From positions 18,356,501 to 18,420,500 of the forward strand of contig NC_088359.1 of assembly GCF_036884655.1 (NCBI RefSeq): a DNA stretch of 64,000 nucleotides, written 5' to 3'. Positions within the stretch are counted from its first letter, which is position 1. The number at the start of each line of letters is the position of its first letter. This document shows, one piece after another, positions 11,841 to 23,205 of the stretch. The position numbers were made by a program, and so were the translations under genes. Source of the DNA: Musa acuminata AAA Group (lineage: Eukaryota; Streptophyta; Magnoliopsida; Zingiberales; Musaceae). The notes under the pieces were generated by a model that was given only the letters and a program-made list of their open reading frames with translations, did no database searches and was not told the DNA's origin.

Positions 11841-12286
11841 TGTCACGGACTTAGCTGGTTTTGCCTAAGTCGTGCGGCACCCTTGCATGTCCGTCCACAA
11901 AGGTCAGCCTCCCCGAAGCCTCCCATTGTCCCTTAGGACCAACAAAAGAGAGAACGGGTTAGAGAGAATGCCTCAATCGGGATCCACAAGCAAACATATC
12001 CGAAAAACACTTCATAGACAATGCAAATTACAAACAGACATTACAAGCTCTGAACAGTGGCACAACAAAGGGTAAAATGGTCCATTACAGACCGAAAAGC
12101 TCTCGCACGTGTCCACATGACACAACCTTTATTTACAAGCCTAAAGAGGCCACCAACCCAACTAAAATGGGACTATTATGCCTTCGGCCGCCCCTCTACA
12201 TGTTGTCCAAGGCATGAACATGCCAAAAGACACAGACATACATACGCATTACATCAAACACCCTGTTTCGAAGTTTGTCCGTGACA
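11841..12286 (-). repeat. 5' LTR of the coding-free element
   Basis: 446 bp, collinear with 7724-8169 without large indels. Substitutions are scattered, for example near 11897, 11967 and 12000. Confidence 0.9.
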
Positions 12287-12710
12287 ATAGGGAAAAGCCA
12301 CCGCCGTAGTATATCAAATCGCCGCTATAGTACCGTCGCCCTAGGGAGATCTGGTCGCCGCTACAGTATCGTCGCCCTTGGGGAGAAGCCGACGCTGCAG
12401 GAGATCCGATCACCACTACAGCAAGGGAGATCAGATCGCTGCTACAATACCATCGCTCGTGGGAGAAAGCCAACGCTGCAGGAGTCAGATCGCCCTAGGG
12501 AGATCTCATTGCCACTACAGTACCATCGCCCTAGATCTGGTCGCCACTACAGTACCGTCGCCCTTGGGAGATCTGATCACCGCTATAGTGTCGTCGCCCG
12601 TGGGAGAAAGCCAACGCTGCACGAGTCAGATCGCCCTAGGGAGATCTGGTCGTCACTACTATGTCGTCGCCACTATAGTACCGTCGCCCTAGATCTGGTC
12701 ACCGCGACAT
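12287..12710 (-). repeat. LINE A 5' UTR, tandem-monomer region
   Basis: GC-rich imperfect repeats built on GGGCGACGGTACTGTAGCGG and AGATCTCCCTAGGGCGA, collinear in reverse complement with 13320-13780 of LINE B. Monomers recur every ~40-75 bp. No open frame of LINE type. Confidence 0.75.
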
Positions 12711-13144
12711 GTGAACTACATAACTAAAAACATCCTAAGCAAGTTTTCAACCACGAACATAGAGTCTTGTTCTGGCGAGCTTTCCGACGAACTTCTAGCG
12801 GACTTCCGATATGCCCTCGGATTTCTTCCGACGGACTTCCAGCAAGCTCCCGATCTTGTGACGACTTCAATGAGTAGTTGAGCCTTCTCGGTGATCTCCG
12901 CGATCCTCTGACGATCTCTTCGGCGAACTTCCGAAAATTCCGACAGGTTCCCGATTTATTCTCGGTTAGTTCTGGCAGCATCTTCGACGATTCTTCAGAC
13001 TCTTAAATGTTCATCGAACTTGACTCCGGTATTCTTGCTTTATGTTTTCTGGTTATCGTAGTTAATCCTGCACACTTAACTCAATAATATGGATTACATC
13101 AATTAACACATCAATTGATTTTATCATCAAAATCCGAGATTCAA
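12711..13144 (-). repeat. SIRE-type LTR fragment
   Basis: Reverse complement of the first ~430 bp of the copia LTR at 32650: it starts at TTGAATCTCGG (13144) and ends in the GATGTTTT/ATGTAGTTCAC block. The rest of the LTR, including the TATA region, is missing. Confidence 0.8.
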
Positions 13145-13319
13145 GAAGCAATTCTTTCTCTCCCATTGTCATTGGCAAAAAGAAAGGAAGATTCAAGTCA
13201 TGAATATCAAAGTAATAATTTTATCATGAATATTTCATCATTGTGTGCATCATTATTGCATGCATAATACCAAATCATCATATATATTTTCAAAACATAT
13301 AAACTCATCATTATATAAG
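13145..13319. other. AT-rich spacer between the two LINE arms
   Basis: 175 bp, rich in ATCAT motifs, with no gene. It resembles the non-coding AT-rich sequence at 52553-52750 only in composition. Confidence 0.4.
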
Positions 13320-13804
13320 GGCGACGGTACTGTAGCGGCGACGTCACTGTAGCGGCGACCAGATCTCCATAGGGCAATCTAACTCCTGCAGCGTCGGCTT
13401 TCTCCCACGGGCGAAGGGCGACGACACTGCAGCGGCGATCAGATCTCCCAAGGGCAACGGTACTGTAGCGGCGGCGACGACACTGTAGCAGCGACCAGAT
13501 CTAGGGCGACGTACGGTAGTGGCGACAACACTGTAGCGGCGATGAGATCTCCCTAGGGCGATCTGACTCCTGCAGCGTTGGCTTTCCCCCACGGGCGACG
13601 GTACTGTAGTAGCGATCTGATCTCCCTTACTGTAGTGCTGATCGGATCTCCAGTAGCGTCGGCTTCTCCCCAAGGGCGACGATACTATAGCGGCGACCAG
13701 ATCTCCCTAGGGCGACGGTACTACAGTGACGATCTGATATACTGCGGTGGTGGCTTTTCCCTATGGCGACGATTCTGTAGCGGCAACCAGAAGAGGGATC
13801 AAAC
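13320..13804 (+). repeat. LINE B 5' UTR tandem monomers
   Basis: Repeats of GGCGACGGTACTGTAGCGGC / GACCAGATCTCCCTAGGGCG and a CTGCAGCGT(C/T)GGCTT submotif recur six to eight times with indels. Monomer arrays in front of LINE ORF1 are known to act as promoters in some animal L1s. That role here is inference. Confidence 0.75.
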
Positions 13805-15383
13805 ATGGCAGCGACAGCCCCTAGTGCTGGCGATGGTGGCGGGAGGGTTGATACGATGGCCAGACTCCCTACCGTTACCCCTCAATCTACTCCTCCACCA
13901 TATCCTCTCTAGAGAGAAACTCCTTCGACGAAGCAGCATCGAAGTAGGTCGGGCTCTCGATCGCGGCAGCCTGCTCTCATTTCCAGTGACCCTCGGCCTT
14001 GGACTAGCCTCTTCAAGGCTCCGGTTGGAAGTCCGGATCTAACCTTGGAATTCTTTACTCCAGAAGTTCAGGCTGATAAGAAGATTGTTGTATACGAGAC
14101 TACTGATTCAGCAGAGCTTATTGAGACTTGGTCTATGGCGATTGTCGGCTATGTGGTAGGTCTCAAAAACATCTTATTTCCCACTATCCTCATTTATCAA
14201 AACTCGATGGGGAATATCGTCATTTGATCTTCATATGCTGGAGAACAGATTCTTTGTTTGCAAGCTATACTCTGAAGAAGATTTGGAACGGGTCCTTGAA
14301 GGATTCTGGACTATTCGCGGCCATCCAATGATTCTACAACGCTAGTCTCCTGATGTCCGTTTGGAGTTAGATAGCCTACAGTCTATTCCATTATGGGTAT
14401 CCTTTCAAGGTCTTCCTCTACATCTTTGGAGTCGACGTTTTATTGTAAAGTTATGCAGCACTCTGGGACAGCCACTCTACATCGAAAAAGCAATAGCAGA
14501 TCAGACGAGATTAGCATTCGCACGAGCATGTGTACTGGTTTCTTCCGACGAAGATCTTCCAAATGAGGTTTTCTATCGTGATCTTGACGGGAAAACTCGG
14601 AAGGTACATGTCTCATATTCCTAGAAGCCACAACGATGTCAACATTGCTTATCTTTTGGTCATGCAAATGGAGCTTGTCAGCAAACTCCAAAACCGATCA
14701 CAAAGGTCTATCGACCACGTCAAGCGCCTCAGCAACAAAACGAGTCTTCTCTAATGACAGTAGCACCGATGGTGGTGAAGACTATTAAGCATTCCGACTC
14801 GCAAGGACAGCATCGCGGACAGAAGGACAAATCCAAAACTTTACCTCTTCCTATAATGTCTGAGCCTACCACAACAGAAGTTTCCCATGGTACTAGTGGA
14901 TAGGAGAAGTATAAGTCAGGAACTCTTCCAATATCTTCGGATCCGTCCACAAAAGCCTAACGAACTCAGGCCCAAACAAATCTCGCCAACAAGGATATTC
15001 TTCCTCAACAAACTCAGGTCGCAACAAACATCGCCAACAAGGATATTCTGTCTCAACAAACTCATGCCCCAACAAACCTCTCTAGCCGGGCTGCTCCAAC
15101 AAGTACTAACCAGGATATTGTGCCGCAACAATCTTATCATGCTTCAACAAACCTTGCCAATCAAGACCATATGATTCAAGGTAATTTAAAGTTTAAACAT
15201 CTGCAAGCTATAGATGAAGTGGATAAATATAGGAATAAAGCCATAAAAGGTAAGGATATTATGCGGGAGGAAAATACAAAACCAAAGGATAAGAAAAAGG
15301 ATGGTACAGTCCATCCAAAGTCGTATGATGAATACCTTACCACCTTTTTCATTTGTTTATTACTGATGAAGATAACATGCTAG
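13805..15383 (+). pseudogene. LINE B ORF1 (gag-like)
   Basis: Met at 13805 opens MAATAPSAGDGGGR. A TAG follows in YPL-RETPST, then an Arg/Ser tract and EFFTPEVQADKK. A frameshift occurs near 14168. The DUF4283-like part continues to DLDGKTRKVHVSYS, where TAG at 14622-14624 replaces Trp. The CCHC knuckle CQHCLSFGHANGAC spans 14637-14678 and is intact. The C-terminus is Lys-rich. The usual ORF1 stop (TCG TAG) is TCG TAT here, so the frame runs on to 15383 and overlaps ORF2. Confidence 0.8.
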
Positions 15384-18300
15384 AATGTTCGTGGACTTAA
15401 TAAGCCTGAGAAATGTCGGGAGCTCAACAGAATAATCAAGTCTACCGCATGTGATATTGTTATTCTAATGGAAATAAAAATTAAACAATCGCGCGTTCAA
15501 GCTCGAAAGAATTTAATATGGCTGGACGTAGAACTGTTTACCAATGATTCAAATGAAACTTTTGGTAGAATATGGGTCTTATGGCATCCTAACTCTATTA
15601 ATTCTTGGTTTATTTCTGCTACTGATCAATTCATTCATCTTAAGGTAGAGGACAAAACGAATGGCTGTCAATTCGATTTCACTGGTATATATGCTTCAAA
15701 CAGTATGCAAGAAAGAAATACACTGTGGTCTGATCTAACTAACATTGCAGATGGCTGTCTTAATATACCTTGGATTGTTCTTGGTGACTTTAATACTATT
15801 CGGTACACAAACGAAAAAGTGGGGGGTAGACAGCTTTCAGAAAGTCAGCTTCATAGTTTTAATGATTACATAGATACTGTTGCATTGACTGATATGAAAT
15901 CAGTGGGTCATTGGCTCTCATAGAGTAATCAAGGTGCTGCTAACAGAAAAATAATGACTCGACTCGATAGATGTCTGATTAATCAAGAATGGTTAATAGT
16001 TTACCCTGATTCACTTCTTGAGTATGATGCTCCATTGTTTTCTGATCATTCTTTAATGTACATACACGTAGATAAAACAACACCAAAAGGCAAGAAACCG
16101 TTTAGATTCTTCAACATGTGGAGTACTCATCCTCAATTCCTTGATGTTATCAGATCAGCTTGGAATGTTAATGTGCATGGATCCCCCCCTTACATCTTAT
16201 GTCAAAAACTCAAAGCCCGCAAAGCAGCACTTAAGGAGTGGAATACAAATACATTCAATATTACCACCCGAGTTCAATTTTGCAAAAAGGAACTAATAGC
16301 AATGCAACATGAGCTGCAACTTCAGCCCCATGATGAGAATCTTATCGAAAAAGAGACAGAAGCTAGAAATATCTTAATGCAAGCCTTAAAGCAGGAGGAA
16401 AGTTTTGCAAAACAGAAGTCTCGACAGCATTGGCTTACTTTAGGGGATTCTAATACAAAGTTTTTTTATGCTTCCATTGCTACTCGAAGAGCCGTTAACC
16501 GCATCAGGAAATGCAGAGACAAAGATAACAATCTTATTGAGAATTTAGATGAGGTTAAAGCATACACTGAGTAATTTTTTTATTCCTTACTCAACCAAGC
16601 GGGGCAACCTAATAATATTCATGTGGAGCCAACTATAAAGCTTGATTCGAGTGCCATTTCTATCCTGAATGCCCAAATTACAGATGATGAAATAGTAAGA
16701 GTTGTCTTTAAGTCACCAAAGCACAAAAGCCCTGGTCCAGACGAATTTCCTACTAAATTTTACCAAATTACATGGTCTATTATTGGTAATCATGTGATTA
16801 AAGCTTGCCAACTTTTTTTTCTTCAGGTCATATTCTTAGAGAGATGAATTGCACTTTTATTTCTTTAATTCCCAAGAATGCAGGGGCTGATTCACTAGAG
16901 AACTATCGACCCATATCTTTATGCAACTTTATTTACAAGATCATCTCCAAGCTGTTAGCAGATAGATTACAAAAGGTAATACACAAGATAATTAGTCCAA
17001 ATCAGGCTGCTTTCATCAAAGGAAGAAGTACACATCATAATATTTACAAAAGGTAATACACAAGATAATTAGTCCAAATCATGACTTGGTCAAGGATCTG
17101 CACTCAAAAGCAAAAGGGACAAAAATATGTTTTAAAGCTGATCTACGAAAAGCCTTTGACTCAGTTAATAGGAACTTTATCTATAAGATGCTCCACGGTA
17201 TGAACTTCCCTCAGCAATGGGTTAATTGGATTCAATGTTGCTTAGAAACTCCAAAGTTTTCAATACTCTTCAACGGCTCACCTATTGGTTTTTTTGGGAG
17301 CAAGAATGGCATCCGACAAGGCGATCCACTCTCTCCATATCTCTTTACTATTGCAATGGAAGGACTTAGCTAGATGTTGGAATCTGCGGTCTCTGATGGC
17401 AGTATTAAGGTACCCCATGCTGGCCCTATTCATATATCACATATAATCTTTGCAGACGATCTTCTTATCTTTCTTCAGAATGATTTAACTTCAGTAAGAA
17501 GCCTGGCTACTATTCTGAATGATTTTGGTATAGTTTCTGGCCTTCAGTTAAATCATGTGAAAAGTAAAGTCTACATTAGCCCTTGCATCGAGGACAAAAA
17601 TGTTATTGTACATACCCTAGGGGTTAGTGAGGGAAATCTGTCAGTTACATATCTTGGTCTCCCACTCATATCCACTGGCATTCACAAAACCCACTGTCAG
17701 CCTATCCTGCAAAAAATAGAGAATAGAATTTCCTCCTGGAAAAATAGGCTTCTTTCAAAAGCAGGACGACTTGAACTCATCCGTTCGGTGTTGTACTCTT
17801 ACTCTATATATTGGTCTAATGCATTTCTTCTGCCTATTGGACTTCTCCAAGATATTGAACGGTTATTAATAAACTTCTTCTGGAATGCCACAAATGATAA
17901 GATAATGCATATGGTAAATTGGGACAGCATCTGCAAACCGAAAGATGAAGGGGGGCTGAACCTGAGAAATACTAGAGATTGGAATAAAGCATGTTTGGTA
18001 AAGCAATTATGGGACCTTTTGCAAAACAAATGTTCCTTATGGTCACAATGGGTTTCTGCTAGGTATCTTTCAAAGGAATCGATTTGACAAATTTCAACAA
18101 GAAAATACCACTCTACAGCTTGGAAAGGAATTTTAAAGGCAAGGAATTGACTAATCAAACACATTTCTTATGCAATCTCTACTGGAACTAATACTAATAT
18201 GTGGTATGATCCTTGGGTGAATGGGAAAAGTATATTTCAATTATATGGTGACAGAATACGAAAAGACCTTGGGGCTCCCAAAGATTGAAAGGTTTCCGAG

Positions 18301-18763
18301 TTCATTACTAATGGTACCTGGTGTCTCCCTACTCCTATTTCTCTTGAAGTGTTATCACTTTGGCCAACTATCACAGCTATTCCAATTAGGAACAACCCTT
18401 CAGATGTACTTATTTGGCTTCATGACAATAGTAAATTTAGTGCCACATCCGCATGGAATCAAATTAGGCAAAGAAATAACAAGTGGCTCCCAAGCAGTTG
18501 GACATGGGATCGACCGGGATCACAAAGACATTCCTTATGTACATGGCAGGCCCTTCTGAATAAACTACCTATAATAGATAATATCAAAAGAAGAGGTATC
18601 CATCATGTTAACCGATGCTCCCTTTGCATGCAACAAGAAGAAACTGTTGACCATATCTATTTTGCTTGTGACTATACTAAATGGATATGGAAGGAGATTC
18701 TCCAGCGATTCGAACTCAATAGAATGCCGCAACCAAACTTGCATCAAGAATTAGGTGACCTCA
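15366..18763 (+). pseudogene. LINE B ORF2: endonuclease, reverse transcriptase, zinc motif
   Basis: Met at 15366 starts MKITC, then TAG replaces the Trp of the endonuclease motif. Endonuclease signs are VLGDFNTIR (15780-15803) and SDHSLM (16041 on). RT signs are [46 protein letters not shown] and the catalytic FADD (17449-17460). A C-terminal zinc region CSLCMQQEETVDHIYFAC follows at 18616. The protein nicks target DNA and copies LINE RNA at the nick. Stops lie at 15921, 16572, 17371 and 18085, and a 37-bp patch at 17046-17082 replaces native sequence. Confidence 0.88.
17046..17082 (+). repeat. Templated 37-bp patch in LINE B RT
   Basis: The segment TACAAAAGGTAATACACAAG and the following 17 bases repeat 16968-17004 exactly and replace about 11 bases found in copy C at 24438. 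Confidence 0.8.
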
Positions 18764-20583
18764 TGTCACGCCCCTCAAAAATATCCATGATATTAAAATT
18801 TTCAACATAGACCAATCCGGGATCCAAACCAACATTTGAGGACACTGAAAACATTCTATCAAATTTATATCTATAAACCTGCGCAGTTTATAAACATACA
18901 ACACATTGCTCGATGATTCATAAAATCTGAACCCAACTCTTCAAATTAATAACCACAATATAAATTCACAAGTGGGGAAGTCTATGGAGTCACCAAACCA
19001 ACGTTTACCATAAGTTCATATCATTACACGAATTTAACTTAACATTCCAAAATCCTAAACATGAGAGATCCTTTAACTTACACAAAATCCACAAGTTTAG
19101 ATTCATCATCAACATTTCATTAGATACAGAGTGGCTTATACAACAAATACATATATGCCAATAAGGATCTGCCCAAAATCTTCTAACTTTCCACTGCCTC
19201 GGCCCGATCTTAACATTTAAGCAAGCGATATGCTATCCTGAAAAATTTATACAACAATGGGGTGAGCATAAAGAGCTCAGCAAATGACTAACATATCCAT
19301 GTCAAAAGAGGACAACTTCCAAAGAGATAAAGTTTCAAAATGGAAGACAGAATATACGAATTCATAGACATAATATCATTAGGTGCAGAATCACAATACT
19401 CATTTCAATCATACATATTTGGTTCATAACAAATGGGGCATAGAGTAATCGGAGCATATCAGCAACGAATGAAACGTTTCGAAGCATATCAATAACAAAT
19501 GAAACATATCGGAGCTTATCAATGGCATATGAAATGTTCCGGAGCATATCAATGGCGTATGGAACATTTCGAAGCATATCAATAACAAATGAAACATATC
19601 GGAGCTTATCAATGGCATATGAAATGTTCCGGAGCATATCAATGGCGTATGGAACATTTTGAAGCATATCAATAACAAATGAAACATATCGGAGCTTATC
19701 AATGGTATATGAAATGTTCCGGAACATATCAATGGCGTATGGAACATTTCGAAGCATATCAATATCAAATACAAAACAGAAGCTCAAATGTCGTCTTCGA
19801 CGTTGCATTCATATCATTCTTATCCAAAGCATTTACAGAAATACATAACCAAAGCTCTGGATATCATATCAAACATACAAAAGGTGCAGTGGGACCGCAG
19901 ACAGAATGTGAATCATCCATTTCTGAATGACCACCAGATAAAATGCTCCCACGTCTGGGAGCTCCATCCACCCACGTCTAGGTGAAGTCAGAGGGGGGCC
20001 GACAGAGCATCTCAGGCTCTATGCACATACCCTTTACCATTTCTAGCAAAGGTCCAGATAATCCCACAAACACCAGAGTACAAAAGGTAGTATGAACAAT
20101 AAATAGCACATATCGGAAGCACACGCGGAACAACAAACGTACATGTGCCTTTACGAGTCAATACGATGCAAGCAACAATCTCTCACAAATGTGTTCAGAT
20201 TTGGAATGAAATGAAAGCAAGAGTATACATGGATTCCAAGCAATCATATATAGCTCAATTCAAATTAGAAGGTTAGATGAATTCAATATCCAAAGGAATG
20301 AAACTAGAATAGGCACATATCGAAAGCAAACGCGGATCAATGGGATATACATGTGCCTATATGTGTCAATGCGATATAGCATAAACATTACACAAAAGGA
20401 TTTCAAGAATGTAAATAATTTATAGACAATATCAAACCAGAGTTCAAGCACCAACAAAAGCCTGAATTGAGCGAAAGGGACTGGATGGAATCTATTTCCA
20501 AACGAATGAAACAGAATACGCGAAATCGATCAAAGCTCGATTTCTGACAGAATTCAAGAGGCACATTGAACAAATACTTCAGA
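18764..20583 (-). mobile_element. Long-LTR retroelement fragment
   Basis: Read on the minus strand, it ends GGGGCGTGACA at 18764, a usual LTR terminus, and its other end (20160-20583) matches the reverse complement of 49945-50360. Together with the TGTAACATCC start at 48941 this implies an LTR of about 2.8 kb. There is no open frame of note. Large LTRs of this style occur in Tekay/Del-type gypsy elements; that label is inference. LINE B ends exactly at 18763 and LINE C begins near 20584. Confidence 0.65.
19445..19770. repeat. ~90-bp tandem repeat within the long LTR
   Basis: About three and a half copies of a ~90-bp unit, itself made of ~30-bp subunits with the core GGAGC(A/T)TATCAATGGC(A/G)TATG. 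Because 90 is a multiple of 3, it creates repetitive open frames (19362-19808 minus) that I regard as by-products. Confidence 0.85.
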
Positions 20584-20917
20584 TTCCGACTCGCAAGGAC
20601 AGCACCGCGGACAGAAGGACAAATCCAAAACTTTACCTCTTCCTATAATGTATGAGCCTTCCACAACATATGTTTCCCATGGTACTAGTGGATAGGAGAA
20701 TCATAAGTCAGGAACTTCATCTCTTCCAATATCTTCAGATTCGTCCACAATAGCTCAACGAACTCAGGCCCAAACAATTCTCGCCAGCAAGGATATTCTT
20801 CCTCAACAAATTCAAGCCACAACAAACATCGCCAACAAGGATATTCTGTCTCAACAAACTCATGCCCCAACAAACCTCTCTAGCCAGGCTGCTCCAACAA
20901 ATACTAACCAGGATATT

Positions 20918-21124
20918 GTGCCGCAACAATCTTATCATGCTTCAACAAACCCTGCCAATCAAGACCATATGATTCAAGGTATTTTAAAGTTTAAACATCT
21001 ACAAGCTGTAGATGAAGTGGATAAATATAGGAATAAAGCTATAAAAGGTAAGGATATTGTGCGGGAGGAAAATACAAAACCAAAGGATAAGAAAAAGGAT
21101 GGTACAATCCATCTAAAGTCGTAG
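20918..21124 (+). pseudogene. LINE C ORF1 C-terminal end
   Basis: 68 codons, MPQQSYHASTNPANQDHM through a Lys-rich tail, ending TCG TAG. This is the ORF1 stop also seen in copy A. The N-terminal two-thirds of ORF1 is missing. Confidence 0.75.
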
Positions 21125-21163
21125 GATGAATACCGTACCACCTTTTTCATTTGTTTATTACTG

Positions 21164-21842
21164 ATGAAGATAACATGTTGGAATGTTCGTGGACTTAATA
21201 AGACTGAGAAATGTCGGGAGCTCAATAGAATAATCAAGTCTGCCGCATGTGATATTGTTATTCTAGTGGAAATGAAAATTATACAATCGTGCGTTCAAGC
21301 TCAAAAGAATTTAATATGGCCGGACGCAGAACTGTTTACTAATGACCCAAATGAAACTTTTGGTTGAATATGGGTCTTATGGCATCCTAACTCTATTAAT
21401 GCTTGGTTTATTTCTGCTACTGATCAATTTATCCATCTTAAGGTAGAGGACAAAAAGAATGGCTATCAATTCAATTTCACTGGTATATATGCTCCAAACA
21501 GTATGCAAGAAAGAAATATACTATGGTCTGATCTAACTAACATTGCAGATGGCTGTCTTAATGTACCTTGGATTGTTCTTGGTGACTTTAATACTGTTCG
21601 GTACACAAATGAAAACTGGGGGGTAGACAGCTTTCAGAAAGTCAGCTTCAGAGTTTTAATGATTACATAGATACTGCTGCATTGACTGATATGAAATCAG
21701 TGGGTAATTGGCTCTCCTGGAGTAATCAAGGTGCTGCTAACAGAAAAATAATGGCTCGACTCGATAGATGTCTAATTAATCAAGAATGGTTAATTGTTTA
21801 CCCTGATTCACTTCTTGAGTATGATGCTCCATTGTTTTCTGA
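21164..21842 (+). pseudogene. LINE C endonuclease domain, first copy
   Basis: Met at 21164 opens MKITCWNVRGLNKTEKC, an intact endonuclease N-terminus that marks the true ORF2 start. TGA stops the frame at 21365 (FG-IWVLWHPNS). VLGDFNTVR lies near 21578-21600. A frameshift at about 21615 removes a base relative to copy B. Confidence 0.8.
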
Positions 21843-23205
21843 ACATACCACATGACTCAGTTAATAGGAACTTGGTCTAATGCATTTCTTCTGCCTATTT
21901 GACTTCTCCAAGACATTGGACGGTTATTAATAAACTTCTTCTGGAATGGCACAAATGATAAGACAATGCATATGGTAAATTGTGATAGCATCTGCAAACC
22001 GAAATATGAAGGGGGCTTGAACATGAGAAATACTAGAAATTGGAATAAATTATGTTTGGTAAAGCAATTGTGGGACCTTTTGCAAAACTAATGTTCCTTA
22101 TGGTCATAATGGGTTTCTACTAGGTATCTTTCAAAAGAATCGATTTGGAAAATTTCATCAAGAACATACCACATGACTCAGTTAATAAGAACATACCACA
22201 TGCTTGCTAATGACTTGGTCAAGGATCTGCACTCAAAAGCAAAAGGGACAAAAATCTGTTTTAAAGCTGATCTACGAAAAGCCTTTGACTCAGTTAATAG
22301 GAACTTTATCTATAAGATGCTCCACGGTATGAAATTCCCTCAGCAATGGGTTAATTGGATTCAATGTTGCTTAGAAATTCCATAGTTTTCAATACTCTTC
22401 AACGGCTCACCTATTGGTTTTTTTGGGAGCAAAAATGGCATCCGACAAGGCGATCCACTCTCTCCATATCTCTTTACAATTGCAATGGAAGGACTTAGCT
22501 ATATGTTAGAATAAGCGGTCTCTGATGGCAGTATTAAGGTACCCCATGCTGGCCCTATTCATATATCACATATAATCTTTGCAGATGATCTTCTTATCTT
22601 TCTTCAGAATGATTTAACTTTAGTAAGAAACCTGGCTACTATTCTGAATGATTTTAGTATAGTTTCTGGCCTTCAGTTAAATCATGCGAAACGTAAAGTC
22701 TACATGAGCCCTTGCATTGAGGACAAAAATGTTATTGCACATACCCTAGGGGTTAGTGAGGGAAATCTGCTAGTTACATATCTTGGTCTCCCACTCATAT
22801 CCACTGGCATTCACAAAACCCACTATCAGCCTATCTTGCAAAAAATAAAGAATAGAATTTCCTCGTGGAAAAATTGGCTTCTTTCAAAAGCAGGACGACT
22901 TGAACTCATCCGTTCGATGTTGTACTCTTACTCTATATATTGGTCTAATGCATTTCTTCTGCCTATTTGACTTCTCCAAGATATTGAACGGTTATTAATA
23001 AACTTCTTCTGTAATGACACAAATGATAAGACATTGCATATGGTAAATTGTGATAGCATCTGTAAACCGAAATATGAAGGGGGCTTGAACATGAGAAATA
23101 CTAGAAATTGGAATAAATTATGTTTGGTAAAGCAATTATGGGACCTTTTGCAAAACTAATGTTCCTTATGGTCATAATGGGTTTCTGCTAGGTATCTTTC
23201 AAATG
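21843..23205 (+). pseudogene. LINE C ORF2 scrambled RT and C-terminal segments
   Basis: A C-terminal piece (21873-22160) is followed by an RT-to-C-terminal run (22190-23205). RT signs are FKADLRKAFDSVNRNF (22260), [13 protein letters not shown] (22438) and FADDLLIF (22576). The piece recurs at 22945-23205 with the same odd changes (CTATTTGAC, GCAAAACTAATG). Joints contain short patches such as ACATACCACATGACTCAGTT at 21843 and 22164. Confidence 0.75.

Larger units (their letters stand above)
7724..12286 (-). mobile_element. Coding-free LTR element (LARD-like) inside LINE A
   Basis: Two 446-bp LTRs (7724-8169 and 11841-12286) end in an 8-bp inverted repeat TGTCACGG/CCGTGACA and are flanked by ATAG (7720-7723, 12287-12290). 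LINE B shows the uninterrupted site. The primer site next to the right LTR and the purine tract next to the left LTR set the orientation as minus. The 3.7-kb interior has no gag, protease, RT or integrase that I can recognise, so it would need proteins from another element. LTRs differ at roughly 13 sites. Confidence 0.88.
1..12710 (-). mobile_element. L1-type LINE copy A, split by two LTR elements
   Basis: Minus-strand LINE in three collinear pieces: 1-514 (start of ORF2 and end of ORF1), 6405-7723 (ORF1) and 12287-12710 (5' UTR). Each piece matches the reverse complement of LINE copy B (13320-18763) in the right order. The interruptions are gypsy element E1, flanked by AGAGG, and a coding-free LTR element, flanked by ATAG. 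The copy continues off the left edge, so its 3' half is not seen. Assignment to the plant L1 clade rests on the ORF1 CCHC knuckle and the ORF2 endonuclease in copy B. Confidence 0.85.
13320..18763 (+). mobile_element. L1-type LINE copy B
   Basis: Plus-strand LINE with 5' tandem-monomer UTR, ORF1 and ORF2 (endonuclease, RT, C-terminal zinc region), head-to-head with LINE A. It is cut at 18763 within the region after the zinc motif by a long LTR beginning TGTCACGCCCC. Compared with copies C and D, about 500 bp of 3' end is missing. ORF1 and ORF2 both carry stops. Confidence 0.9.

Noticed and set aside
12287..13800. Regular GC-rich repeats as a CRISPR-like array
   Set aside because: Repeats are imperfect, spacing is irregular, the spacers are themselves repeats, and the context is a plant LINE 5' UTR.
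19362..19808. Repetitive 116-148-codon frames (MLRNVPYAIDMLRN pattern) as a repeat protein gene
   Set aside because: They are frames of the ~90-bp tandem repeat, which is a multiple of three. There is no start context and the region lies inside an LTR.
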